The translations under genes and the position numbers were made by a program. From Cryobacterium flavum (GTDB lineage: Bacteria > Actinomycetota > Actinomycetes > Actinomycetales > Microbacteriaceae), in NCBI RefSeq assembly GCF_900103805.1, contig NZ_FNIB01000003.1, positions 1 through 64,000 of the forward strand: a stretch of 64,000 bases of DNA. The letters are read 5' to 3'. A model generated the notes under the pieces. That model searched no databases, had not been told where the DNA came from, and saw only the letters and a program-made list of their open reading frames with translations. The number at the start of each line of letters is the position of its first letter. Position 1 is the first letter of the stretch. This document shows positions 26,468 to 35,803 of the stretch, in pieces.

Positions 26468-28381
26468 ATGAGCATGGAAGGCGCGGCCTGGAGCTCGCTG
26501 CACAAGATCTCGAGCGCCAGGGACAGCAAACACGGCTTCTCCCGTGAGTCCGTGCGGCGGATCATGACGTTCGCGGTGCCCTACCGGTCCAAGCTGCTGA
26601 TCTTCATCACCCTCTCCACCGTGGGAGCTTTCCTCGCGGTCGCGACGCCGGTACTCGCCGGCCAGGTGATCGACGTCATCGTCGCCCAAGGCGCGGTCAC
26701 CACAATCGTGTGGCTCGCCGTCGTCATCGCCCTCGTGGCCGTGGCCGACGCCGCCGTGTCACTCGTGACGCGCTGGTACTCGGCGCGGATCGGTGAAGGC
26801 GTGATCCTCGACCTCCGCACCGCCGTCTTCAACCACGTGCAGAAGATGCCGATCGCGTTCTTCACCCGCACACGAACGGGCGCCCTCGTGAGCCGCCTCA
26901 ACAACGATGTGATCGGCGCTCAGCAGGCCTTCAGCGGCACGCTGTCCGGCGTGGTCACGAACGTCGTGGCGCTAATCCTCACCCTGATCGTCATGCTCAG
27001 CACGTCCTGGCTCGTGACGGTTCTCGCCGTGATCATGCTCCCCATCTTCCTGGTACCCGCCCGCCGCATGGGAAGCCGCCTCGCCGCGCTCCGCCGCGAG
27101 GCCGCCGACCACAATTCCGCCATGAGCACGCAGATGACCGAGCGCTTCTCAGCGCCCGGCGCCACCCTCGTCAAGCTGTTCGGCCGGCCCGACGAGGAGG
27201 CCGAGGAGTTCCGCGTCCGCGCCGCCCGTGTCCGCGACATCGGTGTGCGCGCCGCAATGCTGCAGTTCGTCTTCTACACCGCCCTGATGCTCGTCTCCGC
27301 TCTCGCCCTCGCGCTCGTGTACGGGCTCGGCGGCGCCCTCGCACTAGCCGGCCAGCTGAATACCGGCGACGTGGTCACCCTGGCGCTTCTCCTCACCCGC
27401 CTCTACGCGCCGCTCACCGGCCTCGCAAACGCACGGGTGGAGATCATGAGCGCGGTGGTCAGCTTCGAGCGCGTCTTCGAGGTGCTCGACCTTGACCCGC
27501 TCATCAAGGAGAAGCCCGACGCCGTCGTCGTTCCCGAAGGCCCGGTGGCCGTCGAGTTCGACAACGTGCGCTTCGCCTACCCGTCCGCGGACAAGGTGTC
27601 TCTCGCCTCTCTCGAGGAGGTTTCCACATTGGATACCCGCGGCGGCGAGGAGGTGCTGCACGGCGTGTCGTTCAGGATCGAGCCGGGTCAGACCGTTGCC
27701 CTCGTTGGTTCGTCCGGTGCCGGCAAATCCACGATTGCGCAGCTCCTTTCGCGCCTGTACGACGTCGACAGCGGCGCCGTGCGCCTCGCGGGGGCGGATG
27801 TCCGCGATGTCACGTTCGCCTCCCTGCGGCACACCCTGGGAATGGTGACGCAAGACGGCCACCTGTTCCACGAGACCATCCTCTCCAATCTGCGCCTCGC
27901 GAGGCCGGAAGCGTCCGACGATGAGGTGTGGGACGCCGTCCGGCGTGCGCGGCTCGAGCCGCTCATCCGGTCCCTGCCCGACCAGCTGAACACCATGGTG
28001 GGCGAGCGTGGCTACCGATTGTCCGGGGGTGAGCGCCAGCGGATGACCATCGCGAGGCTCCTGCTCGCCCAGCCGCGCGTCGTCATCCTCGACGAGGCGA
28101 CGGCGGCGCTGGACTCGACGTCTGAGGCCGCCGTGCAGGCGGCGCTCAGCGAGGCGCTCAAGGGACGGACAGCGATGGTGATCGCACACCGCCTCTCCAC
28201 CATCCGCAGCGCGGACCTGATCCTCGTGGTTGAGGACGGCTCGATCGTGGAGCGCGGTACGCACGAGGAACTGCTGGCTGTGCGTGGGCGGTACGAGGAA
28301 TTGCACCGGACCCAGTTCGCCGTGCAGAAGAATGTTGCGGCCGATGCGGATGCGGATGCGGAGGCGCTAAGCGGGATCTAG
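26468..28381 (+). CDS. ABC exporter half-transporter (TMD-NBD fusion)
   Basis: A 637-aa homodimer-type exporter. The N-terminal transmembrane domain has six helices (~residues 45-350) and an ABC transporter type 1 fold. The nucleotide-binding domain carries Walker A GSSGAGKST, Q-loop MVTQDGHLFHET, signature RLSGGERQRMTIARLL, Walker B RVVILDEAT and switch AHRLST. Start ATG with AAAGGA 6 nt upstream; the open frame extends 79 codons further up without a start signal. Likely exports drugs, lipids or peptides; the substrate is unknown. First cargo gene of the island from the distal end. Confidence 0.92.
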   Translation: MSMEGAAWSSLHKISSARDSKHGFSRESVRRIMTFAVPYRSKLLIFITLSTVGAFLAVATPVLAGQVIDVIVAQGAVTTIVWLAVVIALVAVADAAVSLVTRWYSARIGEGVILDLRTAVFNHVQKMPIAFFTRTRTGALVSRLNNDVIGAQQAFSGTLSGVVTNVVALILTLIVMLSTSWLVTVLAVIMLPIFLVPARRMGSRLAALRREAADHNSAMSTQMTERFSAPGATLVKLFGRPDEEAEEFRVRAARVRDIGVRAAMLQFVFYTALMLVSALALALVYGLGGALALAGQLNTGDVVTLALLLTRLYAPLTGLANARVEIMSAVVSFERVFEVLDLDPLIKEKPDAVVVPEGPVAVEFDNVRFAYPSADKVSLASLEEVSTLDTRGGEEVLHGVSFRIEPGQTVALVGSSGAGKSTIAQLLSRLYDVDSGAVRLAGADVRDVTFASLRHTLGMVTQDGHLFHETILSNLRLARPEASDDEVWDAVRRARLEPLIRSLPDQLNTMVGERGYRLSGGERQRMTIARLLLAQPRVVILDEATAALDSTSEAAVQAALSEALKGRTAMVIAHRLSTIRSADLILVVEDGSIVERGTHEELLAVRGRYEELHRTQFAVQKNVAADADADAEALSGI

Positions 28382-28406
28382 TTACTGAGCACTTCGCCAC
28401 CATGCG

Positions 28407-28426
28407 GTCCGGCGCCTGAGCCGGAC
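28407..28426. terminator. hairpin between convergent genes
   Basis: GTCCGGC (28407-28413) pairs with GCCGGAC (28420-28426) around a 6-nt loop, between the ABC gene (plus) and the SRPBCC gene (minus). There is no U-tract. Confidence 0.35.
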
Positions 28427-28491
28427 GACCGACGAGTCGGTGGCGCTGGTAATCACGGCCGCGTAACCGACTCCGGCCCGGTGGCCTCACG

Positions 28492-28959
28492 TCAAGCGCG
28501 GGCGGAGCGCGACGTGAGTTGGCGAAGGGTGGCTTCGATGCCGGCGGCGTTCTGCCGGGGAAAGCCGAGCAGCTCGTAGACCTTTCCCTGAACGGCTGGG
28601 ACGGTGCTGTAGTCAAACGTCTCGGTAACGCGCGTAGACGTGGGCGTGAGCGGCGTGAGTTCCCAGCGCCACCGGTGTCCCGCGGGGTGACGCCACTCTA
28701 CAAGCCGACCGTCTTCGATGCGCGTCACCGTGCTGGTGATGCGATACGGGACGCCGAACTGCTTCATCGCTACCGAGAATTTTGCGCCCTGGGTGAGCCG
28801 CCGCGGTCCCGACACCGTACCGCCGACGGTGCCCGAGCCGTCCAGCTCACCGTGACGGTGCGGATCAGCCACCAACGCGAAGATGTCTTCGGCCGAAGCC
28901 GGCACCTCAACAGTGCGCGCGATTTGGCGAGGCCCTTGCTCAACCTGTTCGACCGTCAT
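28492..28959 (-). CDS. SRPBCC (START-like) family protein
   Basis: 155 aa from the ATG at 28959. Typical polyketide-cyclase/START-like ligand-binding fold: RTVEVPASAEDIFALVADP at the N-terminus, GAKFSVAMKQFGVPYRI and GHRWRWELTPL strands, and a C-terminal helix ending LRQLTSRSA. Such proteins bind hydrophobic ligands or act as membrane-stress factors. The function cannot be assigned. A longer frame to 29019 lacks the fold. Convergent with the ABC exporter. Confidence 0.8.
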   Translation of the reverse strand: MTVEQVEQGPRQIARTVEVPASAEDIFALVADPHRHGELDGSGTVGGTVSGPRRLTQGAKFSVAMKQFGVPYRITSTVTRIEDGRLVEWRHPAGHRWRWELTPLTPTSTRVTETFDYSTVPAVQGKVYELLGFPRQNAAGIEATLRQLTSRSARA

Positions 28960-29059
28960 ACTGCTCAGCCTAGGTGGGGGCTGTCTCTTAGACGGTGTTT
29001 CCGGCCTGACGCGCTGCACGTGGGTTTTTCAGGAGCGGCGTCGATGCAACGAATTGCCG

Positions 29060-29587
29060 CTACGCGGGGTCAACAAGGGCGCCGTCATCCTCGTCGCCCC
29101 AAGACTCAACAAGCGTGATTCGCCCGCGCGAATCGCGAATCGAAAGCACGAGCGCAATGATCGCGGTCGCGATTCCGATAACGCCCAGGGGGTTCGCGAT
29201 ACCAAGAGCGATATCCAACGCAGGCTGTGTGGGTCCGCTGATGATTGTCTGCAAACCGCGAGGTGTTGAATCTGGAAGCGTGAGTCCCAACAAGAGTCCG
29301 CTAACGCCTGATGCAAGGAAAAACGCGTATGTTATCGCGCGAGTTTCGAACCCTCGACGTGCCGTGCGTCGTACCGCGAGCCCCGTGAACACCAGCAAGG
29401 CGGCAAAAATCACACCCAGCGTCGCCGCGTAGATGATGGTGAGGTCGCCACCGATCCCGAAGAGGTGGCGGCCGAAAGAAATCCACGCGGCCACCGCGAT
29501 ACCAGCAACCACGACCACGCCACCCATGTGCCCTGAGCGCGAGGCACCAGGCGTCGCGCGAACTCGAATTACGCTGTACGTCATCAC
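29060..29587 (-). CDS. small integral membrane protein, unknown function
   Basis: 175 aa with four predicted transmembrane helices (about residues 22-40, 50-68, 86-104 and 128-150) and a short charged C-terminus (IRDSRGRI, then an acidic tail). I recognise no family. The second methionine (29584) could equally be the start. It lies on the minus strand like most of the island and is separated by ~100 nt from the SRPBCC gene. Confidence 0.65.
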   Translation of the reverse strand: MMTYSVIRVRATPGASRSGHMGGVVVVAGIAVAAWISFGRHLFGIGGDLTIIYAATLGVIFAALLVFTGLAVRRTARRGFETRAITYAFFLASGVSGLLLGLTLPDSTPRGLQTIISGPTQPALDIALGIANPLGVIGIATAIIALVLSIRDSRGRITLVESWGDEDDGALVDPA

Positions 29588-29798
29588 GCGCTCTCAATCA
29601 CTGTGCTCGTTACAACCGTAGCCATGGAAGTGCTTGCGCGTGCGCACCTCCACAGATGGACAAGCCCGCGAACCGCGAAATAAATGCGACGCTATCCGAC
29701 AACACACCCTTACATGCTTTCTCTAGACGGAATCTAGCAAGATGCCGCAAGCCTGAGTTTCATCCTTTCCGTGCTCCGGTACCGCGATGATCTCGGCG

Positions 29799-30233
29799 TC
29801 AGCGGCGCGGCCGGCTTGCGCGCTCAGCAGCATTCTGAATGGCGCGGTTCAAGTCGACGATCAAACGCAGTGCGGGAGCCCACTTGTTATCCAGCAGCAA
29901 TGTGTCCGAGCGGACCAACCCATTCAGAGCGGCGAGGACATTCGCGACCGCCCGGGGTGATCCGCAGACCTGTCGGATGCACTCGGTGATGTCGTGCCCT
30001 TCATCGATGGTCCGAATCTTCTCAACCGTCTTCACGACAGTACGGTCAACAATTCGCACGTGAAATGCCTCCGGTTTACGGGCCCGTCTGTCGTCGTACG
30101 CTGCTTTGCGGCAGCCGGGTCCACAAAAGACGCGCGGTCGTCCGGTGCTCGCGGCCGGCGTCAGCGCCGCGCCACACCGGACGCACTGGGTCATAGTCAT
30201 CCGCCGGATGGTGAATTTCTGCAGGTCGCTCAT
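29799..30233 (-). CDS. zinc-finger protein downstream of the SMC gene
   Basis: About 144 aa. Near the N-terminus QCVRCGAALTP and RVFCGPGCRKAAY form a CxxC...CxxxC zinc-binding module seen in small DNA- or RNA-associated proteins. A helical C-terminal region follows (IRQVCGSPRAVANVLAALNG). The start is unclear: ATG at 30233, ATG at 30200 (just before the zinc finger) or TTG at 30332; none has a good ribosome-binding site. It lies ~130 nt after the SMC-like gene on the same strand, so it may be an accessory or unrelated cargo. Confidence 0.6.
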   Translation of the reverse strand: MSDLQKFTIRRMTMTQCVRCGAALTPAASTGRPRVFCGPGCRKAAYDDRRARKPEAFHVRIVDRTVVKTVEKIRTIDEGHDITECIRQVCGSPRAVANVLAALNGLVRSDTLLLDNKWAPALRLIVDLNRAIQNAAERASRPRR

Positions 30234-30364
30234 ACTCAGGAGGAGCGCCAGGCTGCACCGTTTCGTCACCGACGAAACAGCCGGGTCCTCGATCTGCAAG
30301 AGGCGTGGCAATTCAAAGTCGGGATTCTTCAAGATCGCTCGGGGCGCCGCCTCCCGGCGAGCTG

Positions 30365-32779
30365 CTAGTTGGCGATCGCGACGTCTGGCGTCCAGAGATG
30401 GCGAGTGATGCCTTGATCCTCCTCCGTTGCGCGTTCGCCGAGCTCGATGGTGATGAGTTCGTCGCCCTCATAGGCAGGGCTTAGTTCGAGAGCCAGGTAA
30501 TCGAACAGCTCGCGTTCGTGGACGGCAATGATGACTTGCCGGTTGTTTTGTTTCGAAAGGAGGCGGATGAGGCCAGCGAACTGCGCCACATGCACTTCGT
30601 CCATAGCCTGGACGGGGTCATCGAAGACGAGGCACGGAACGAGGGGTTCAACGGCTAGGTGGAGCGCGAGGAACAGGGACAGCGCTGCGGTGTTCAGGTT
30701 GCCGGCAGAGAGCATCATTTGAGGAGGACCGCTGGCCTGGCCGTTGCGGTGCGTAGTCTCCAGATTGATGTCGAATGTCTTCTTTGTGGCGCTGGGGATG
30801 CCGAAGCTTGGGATGAACCCTTCGTTCGGGGCGAGCCTGGTGAAAACAGTCTTCCAGACCTCGTTAAGCGATTCGGTGAAGACACGGTGGACGATGTTGG
30901 TGCGTGCCTGTGTTGCGGCTTCGTGGACTTCCTTCGCTACACCTTGGCGGCGCTTCGCTTCAGCGACACGATCGTCACACTGTTTCTTGTGTTCGGCGGT
31001 ATCGGCGAGGCGTTGAACAGTGGCGGATTCATGTTCAAGCGCGGCCGCGAGGCGAACTGCTTCGACGCTTGCTTTCCTGTGCTGGTTGACCGTGTCGGCA
31101 AGGCGGGCAACTTGAGCTTCGGCACTTTGAAGGAGTTCGGTCGACACCGTCTGGAATGAATCGAATGTCGGAACTTCAGTGGTTCCCAGAAGACCCGCGT
31201 ATTTGGCGAGCTCACTGCTGATATGAAGCTCTTCCGACGTAGCGGCCTCAAGGTCGTCGAGTGATTGTTGAAGGTCGCGCACGAGCCGGAAAAGGTCCGT
31301 CTCGTTGGACTTGGCGGCTTGGATTCCTCCGATTTGGGCGGCGAGTTCAACGAGGGTTGCGTGACGCTGTTCAACGGCCTCTCGCTGGTCGGGAGAGAGG
31401 AGCCGTGACATGAGTTGGGTGTGCTCGATTTCCGCCGTCTTCACCCGTGCCGCAAGCTGGTCGCGCGCGTTCCGCAGGTCAACAAGTAGCTGTCCGTGGC
31501 TAGTGAGCTCCGCCAGCTTTCTATCGATGTGCGCTGAGAGGCTGGGGTGACCCATTTCGGTGAAGTCACGGTCGCAGACGGGGCACCTGTTGCTGTCGTC
31601 GAGAACACTACGAACTGCAGTTAGGCTCTCGACGAGGGCACTTGAATGCTCGTGAGCATCAGCAAGCCGGGTCTGAAGCACATACAACCCAGCTCGGTCT
31701 GCATCCAGTTGCGTGCCGACCAACTCAGCCTGCGTGCGAAGGCTGGAGGCGGTCTCCAGCTCTTGGACAACCAAGTTCGTGGCGTGCTCAACGGCGATAC
31801 GCGGTTCGCTGCGCAGGTTGACACCAGCAGCCTGCGCTGCCGCTTCCCACGCCTGGACTCTCGTCCCGTCCGTCGCCTCCCATGCCTCCTTGTCGGCGGT
31901 CGCAGCCGCCAGCGCAATCCGGGTCTCCTCGATTCGGTGCGTGGTCGGACGTTCGACCAGCGCTGAAATGCGACCACCCAAAGCGATGAGTTCCTGGTGG
32001 AGGGTTACCGCGGCGGCGGAATCGACACGAGTCGTGTCATTGTTAAGTGAATTCCGGACGAACTCAAGAAGGTCCACATCAGAGCCGCCTTCGGTCACCT
32101 TAGAGTCGAGTCCAGCAACGGCCTCGCGGGTCGCGGCCCTTGCGTCAGCAACTTGGGTTTGGATCTCGGCTCGCAGAGCAACGTGTTCCTTCAGCTGCAT
32201 TGCTGCCGTCTTCGCTTCGCGGTCGGCCTCGTCGACGCCGACCGCAAGCTTCTTGAAGAGCCTGAAGTCATTCGCATCGCTAAGCCCGCTACGAAGAGCG
32301 TCCAGTTTCTCAAGGCCAAGGAGTTCGTTCACGAATTTCTCGAGCGCTGTCTGTTCCTTGCCTTCGCGGGCTTGGTACAGGTCGAGGAGGCGACCCAATG
32401 ACGCCTGGTCCAGGTAGCACCGTTCCGCGTAAAACTTAGCAGCAGCGGCGTTGAAGGCCGGGGTGCCTTCCTGCCGAGCACCGCTCACGGTCATTGGGGT
32501 GCCGGGCGATCCCGCCTGGAAGTACTCGGCGACATCGGCTCGAACTGTTGCGTAGGACTGCCCGAGGAATGGCAGGTGCGCTTGGTAGCGATCAGAGTGA
32601 CGTTCCATGCTTCGAATGCTGCCGGTTAGGGCGAGTTCTAGTGCGGACAGAACGCTAGTTTTTCCCGTACCGTTGGGGCCGTGGATAAGTACAACGGGTG
32701 CATCAAAAGGCAATTCACGAGTGCCTTCAATGCGCCGGAAGTCGGAGACCATCAGACGACGGATGGGGACGTCACTCAT
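30365..32779 (-). CDS. Rad50/SMC-like ATPase with zinc hook, Lamassu LmuB/DdmC-like
   Basis: 804 aa. Walker A GPNGTGKTS at residues 34-42, directly after an N-terminal LMVSDFRRIEG strand typical of RecF/Rad50 proteins. A long coiled coil is interrupted by CPVC (Cys399 and Cys402), the zinc hook that joins two molecules. Signature-like LSAGNLNTAALSLFLALHLA, Walker B LVFDDPVQAMDE and switch IIAVHERELFDYL lie in the last 150 residues. GGAGG upstream supports the second of two adjacent ATGs. It overlaps the 190-aa gene by 8 nt. In Lamassu/DdmABC systems this subunit senses foreign DNA ends or structures and frees the effector. That role here is inferred from architecture. Confidence 0.88.
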   Translation of the reverse strand: MSDVPIRRLMVSDFRRIEGTRELPFDAPVVLIHGPNGTGKTSVLSALELALTGSIRSMERHSDRYQAHLPFLGQSYATVRADVAEYFQAGSPGTPMTVSGARQEGTPAFNAAAAKFYAERCYLDQASLGRLLDLYQAREGKEQTALEKFVNELLGLEKLDALRSGLSDANDFRLFKKLAVGVDEADREAKTAAMQLKEHVALRAEIQTQVADARAATREAVAGLDSKVTEGGSDVDLLEFVRNSLNNDTTRVDSAAAVTLHQELIALGGRISALVERPTTHRIEETRIALAAATADKEAWEATDGTRVQAWEAAAQAAGVNLRSEPRIAVEHATNLVVQELETASSLRTQAELVGTQLDADRAGLYVLQTRLADAHEHSSALVESLTAVRSVLDDSNRCPVCDRDFTEMGHPSLSAHIDRKLAELTSHGQLLVDLRNARDQLAARVKTAEIEHTQLMSRLLSPDQREAVEQRHATLVELAAQIGGIQAAKSNETDLFRLVRDLQQSLDDLEAATSEELHISSELAKYAGLLGTTEVPTFDSFQTVSTELLQSAEAQVARLADTVNQHRKASVEAVRLAAALEHESATVQRLADTAEHKKQCDDRVAEAKRRQGVAKEVHEAATQARTNIVHRVFTESLNEVWKTVFTRLAPNEGFIPSFGIPSATKKTFDINLETTHRNGQASGPPQMMLSAGNLNTAALSLFLALHLAVEPLVPCLVFDDPVQAMDEVHVAQFAGLIRLLSKQNNRQVIIAVHERELFDYLALELSPAYEGDELITIELGERATEEDQGITRHLWTPDVAIAN

Positions 32780-33344
32780 CATCGCCCTCCACCTCGTCGG
32801 TCCAGCCTGCTCCATCATTAGCGTACCGGCGCAAGGTTTCCCTTACTGCGTCCGTTCCGTCGGCGGCAGCCTTGACAAGCGCAATATGGTCCGACGTCGT
32901 CTTCAGCGGCCCGAGGACAGCCATCACTTCGTTGACTGGATCGCTTCCGTGAACGAGGTCTGCGTTCGGCAGCTTCAGCGGCAGGAGGACAGCAACGGCT
33001 TCTTCAATCTCCGCGGTATCGGGTGAGGAGGACTCAATGGGAAGGATGCGGGCGTAGCGCTCCAACTCGATACGATCGGAGCCGGCGACTCCGCCGAGAA
33101 GCACGAGACTCACAGGCCGACGCGACGCCGCGAGGTCTAGGGAGCGAGCTAAGCCCGCGACGAGACGTTTCAGGCGCCGACGAGGAACTTGGTCAGTCGC
33201 AATCAGAACTAAGTCATGCGAAGTGTTCGTCCCACGGGCCGCGGCCTCGAAGTCGAACTCTGTGCCGACAACAGTAAGAGGCTTCGAAAGTCGTTCGAAG
33301 CCAGCGCTTTCCAATACAGCTAGGACATCTTGAACGCTTGTCAT
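32772..33344 (-). CDS. middle gene of the SIR2-SMC operon, LmuC/DdmB-like candidate
   Basis: A 190-aa soluble protein. The N-terminal half predicts alpha/beta structure (VLAVLESAGFERLSKPLTVV, HDLVLIATDQ, PVSLVLLGGVAG); the C-terminal half is helical and acidic. No motif that I recognise. Its ATG shares one base with the stop of the SIR2 gene and its own stop lies inside the SMC gene, so all three are translationally coupled. In Lamassu/Ddm systems a small protein of this size encoded between effector and SMC subunit bridges the two; assignment as that subunit rests on position and size only. Confidence 0.75.
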   Translation of the reverse strand: MTSVQDVLAVLESAGFERLSKPLTVVGTEFDFEAAARGTNTSHDLVLIATDQVPRRRLKRLVAGLARSLDLAASRRPVSLVLLGGVAGSDRIELERYARILPIESSSPDTAEIEEAVAVLLPLKLPNADLVHGSDPVNEVMAVLGPLKTTSDHIALVKAAADGTDAVRETLRRYANDGAGWTDEVEGDDE

Positions 33345-35104
33345 CAGAACCCTCCCGCTAGTTTAAAAGCCTCATACAAGTCATCAGTTGAGTCGGTGTT
33401 GGTGATGTTGGATGCGACGCTGAACCGCCCGGCGCTGACTTTGCCATCACGTCCGAAGCGAGATTTCGGCGATCGGGTTTGTGCCGGGGGCTCTGCATCA
33501 GCGATGACAATCAGGGCATCCCCCTCGCTGTCGTCGAACGAACCTTCCAACTCAAGCTGCGTCAACGTCGTGGCGTCCTTTACGAAAAACACGCGGGCGC
33601 TTCGCTGGCTAGTGACCAAACGAACCACACCGTCACCGGCTGCTCTACTATCGCCCGGCACAGCTGACCACTGCCCCGACGTAAGACCGCGACCAATCAA
33701 AGCCAACGCGACGCCAAACCGCCCGAACTGTTTCGAAGGGAAATCTGCGTTAAGAACCGCCTGAGCGGCAGGACGATCCGACAACGGTTCATAGCGACCG
33801 CCACCGGGAGTCGGCATGCGCCCCGTACGAAAGACCGCCAGCGCCAGATTCGCTACATCGATAAGACGGGCAGCGAACTCCCGCTGAAACTCTAGAATCT
33901 CGGGGTATTTGAGCGCTGTCGGGTCAAAGGGGTCAGCATGGCTCGCCGCCAAGTCGCGGAGGCCAAGGAGGTCTGTCTGGAACTGCTTCACGGCCGCTGA
34001 GCCCCAGATGCTTTCAATTTCACGCCCAATCAAGAAGCTCAGTTTGTCAGTAAGTGACGACAAAACCAACGCCAGCAAAACTGGTTTACCGTAAGCACCC
34101 AGAAGTGACGAGTCCTTGATGGCGGTCCCGTTTCCTTCGAAGGTCGGGCCGTAAGTGGTCCTCAAAACGCTTTGATGATACGACTCGAGACGCTCTTCAC
34201 TGAGAACAACCGCAGGCGGTGAGATCGGCCACGAACGAGCCAGATCCTGGGCCGCAGCTGCGAACACCGTGTGGAAGTTCTCGTCCTGCGCCGAGAGGCC
34301 AATCATCAACGTCAGGCGAGCCGCGTATCGCAACTCAAGCTGTTTACGCATCAGACGATTCTTCGGCTGCTCCGTCCACGCCGAAATCTGTGAGTGGCGT
34401 GCCACAAGTGCGTTACGGGATTCAGGTTCCCCGTCTCGGGCACGCACTGCGCAGCCGTGGACCTTGATCACTTCGAGACGCCTTCCAACTACACGGAAAT
34501 CGTCCGGGCTAACCGCAACCCGAACCAGCGAGCCATATGCGGGGGTCAGTTCATTCAGCGCCGTCTCCAGGAGGCCGTCCCAGTTTGCCGTGACTGCTGT
34601 TTCGACCAGCCCCTCGAGCATCAGGATCGCGATGCAGTAGTGCTCTACATCAGGTTCAAGATCTGGCGATCCGTACGTGTTAGGAACATCGAGCCCTGTC
34701 CAGACAAGATAGTCATCCGGATTGTCATCACCCACGAGCACATCAAGAACGCGCGCGTAGTTCGTCACCAGAACGGAGATGACGCGGGCCTTGAGTGGCC
34801 ACTCGTCGACGACAATCGAGAAATCGATCGACGCTAGTTCTTCAGGCATAAGGCCCGCGAGCCGCATCACGTCGTCGAGCGCAGTCCGGTACTCACAACC
34901 CGGCTTGCCTTCAACAATGTTGAACCGGAGGTGCTCTACGACCCGTCCGATGAGTTCGCCAACATTCGGCACTCTCTCGCGAGAGATACCCGAACCGAGC
35001 CAGAGGACGTACTGTCCCTCGTTGAAAGCGCTACTGAACGCCGAGAAGTTCGAGCCGAACCTCTCCAGAACCGCCGCAACAGTTCGTGCAGGTTCGACCG
35101 TCAT
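33344..35104 (-). CDS. SIR2-like domain protein, probable NADase effector of a Lamassu-type system
   Basis: 586 aa from the ATG at 35104 (GGGGGA upstream). SIR2-fold motifs in the first ~270 residues: VLWLGSGISRERVPN (GSGIS 37-41, NAD binding), VTANWDGLLETAL (the TxNxD motif with catalytic-type Asn), VIKVHGC (the K-x-H-G His) and LMIGLSAQDENF (the GxSxxD motif). The remaining ~310 residues are an unassigned C-terminal region, probably for partner binding. Defence SIR2 proteins (ThsA, DSR2, SIR2-HerA) deplete NAD+ on infection. First gene of the operon, so it takes the effector (LmuA/DdmA) place. Catalytic activity is inferred from motifs. Confidence 0.85.
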   Translation of the reverse strand: MTVEPARTVAAVLERFGSNFSAFSSAFNEGQYVLWLGSGISRERVPNVGELIGRVVEHLRFNIVEGKPGCEYRTALDDVMRLAGLMPEELASIDFSIVVDEWPLKARVISVLVTNYARVLDVLVGDDNPDDYLVWTGLDVPNTYGSPDLEPDVEHYCIAILMLEGLVETAVTANWDGLLETALNELTPAYGSLVRVAVSPDDFRVVGRRLEVIKVHGCAVRARDGEPESRNALVARHSQISAWTEQPKNRLMRKQLELRYAARLTLMIGLSAQDENFHTVFAAAAQDLARSWPISPPAVVLSEERLESYHQSVLRTTYGPTFEGNGTAIKDSSLLGAYGKPVLLALVLSSLTDKLSFLIGREIESIWGSAAVKQFQTDLLGLRDLAASHADPFDPTALKYPEILEFQREFAARLIDVANLALAVFRTGRMPTPGGGRYEPLSDRPAAQAVLNADFPSKQFGRFGVALALIGRGLTSGQWSAVPGDSRAAGDGVVRLVTSQRSARVFFVKDATTLTQLELEGSFDDSEGDALIVIADAEPPAQTRSPKSRFGRDGKVSAGRFSVASNITNTDSTDDLYEAFKLAGGF

Positions 35105-35303
35105 CCCGTCCCCCAAGTGCGATAAGTATCCGCAGCTTGCGGAGATCCGGCACGTCCGTGCGCCTAACGCAACTCTGCCATGCATTCGCGGTGTTCGTAT
35201 CGCGCTCGCTAGCAATATGTCGCGGCGGACCTCCCATTCATGCTCATTTGAGGACCATCATTCGCCGCGCTAGCTATACTGCGCCACTACCTGAGTGACA
35301 CTC

Positions 35304-35600
35304 GGCTGATGGGAGTTCCCCGACGCCTGTCACGGACGCGGCCTGATCCATCCAGACCGAGATCTGGCGTGCCTCGAGGTCGTCCACGGAATCGAACTCC
35401 ACGCCACGTGTTGCTTTGCCCACTCCCACCGGAGTCATCGGACGGACCGGCTCAAGAGGGCCGTCGATCTGAACCACGCCGTGTCCCGGTGGTGCTTCGT
35501 GCTCGGATCGCAGGCCTCGATGGATGAGGTCGATCGAGGAACGTTTGCAGATTTCTGAGAAGGTCTGGGACCAGACTTTGATGGCCGCCAGGCAGCGCAC
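35304..35600 (-). pseudogene. truncated DUF1801-like copy
   Basis: The frame contains PLEPVRPMTPVGVGKATRGV and VWMDQAASVTGVGEL, matching ALEPVPPVTPVGMGKSTRGV and AWMTQVASVPGIGG of the intact DUF1801 gene at 35804-36298. The similarity starts only at PGHGVVQIDG. The N-terminal two thirds of the domain (KWGMAYYG region) are missing and replaced by unrelated sequence. It looks like the 3' half of a tandem duplicate. Confidence 0.7.
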
Positions 35601-35803
35601 TAGGTTCCAGCGGCACCGATTCTGCTGACGGCGCTACGACAGGTGGAAGTGACTCGCGGATGGCCAGCCCATCAATTTGGTTTTCGCATCGGGCGGAGGT
35701 TGACCCAGCATCGCCGCGGCCGCTCCCGATACTTCCTGAAGATGGCTCGACGCACGTGGCTTGCGTCGCAGACGAATTCTGGCCTATACGGCCATTCTCG
35801 GCG

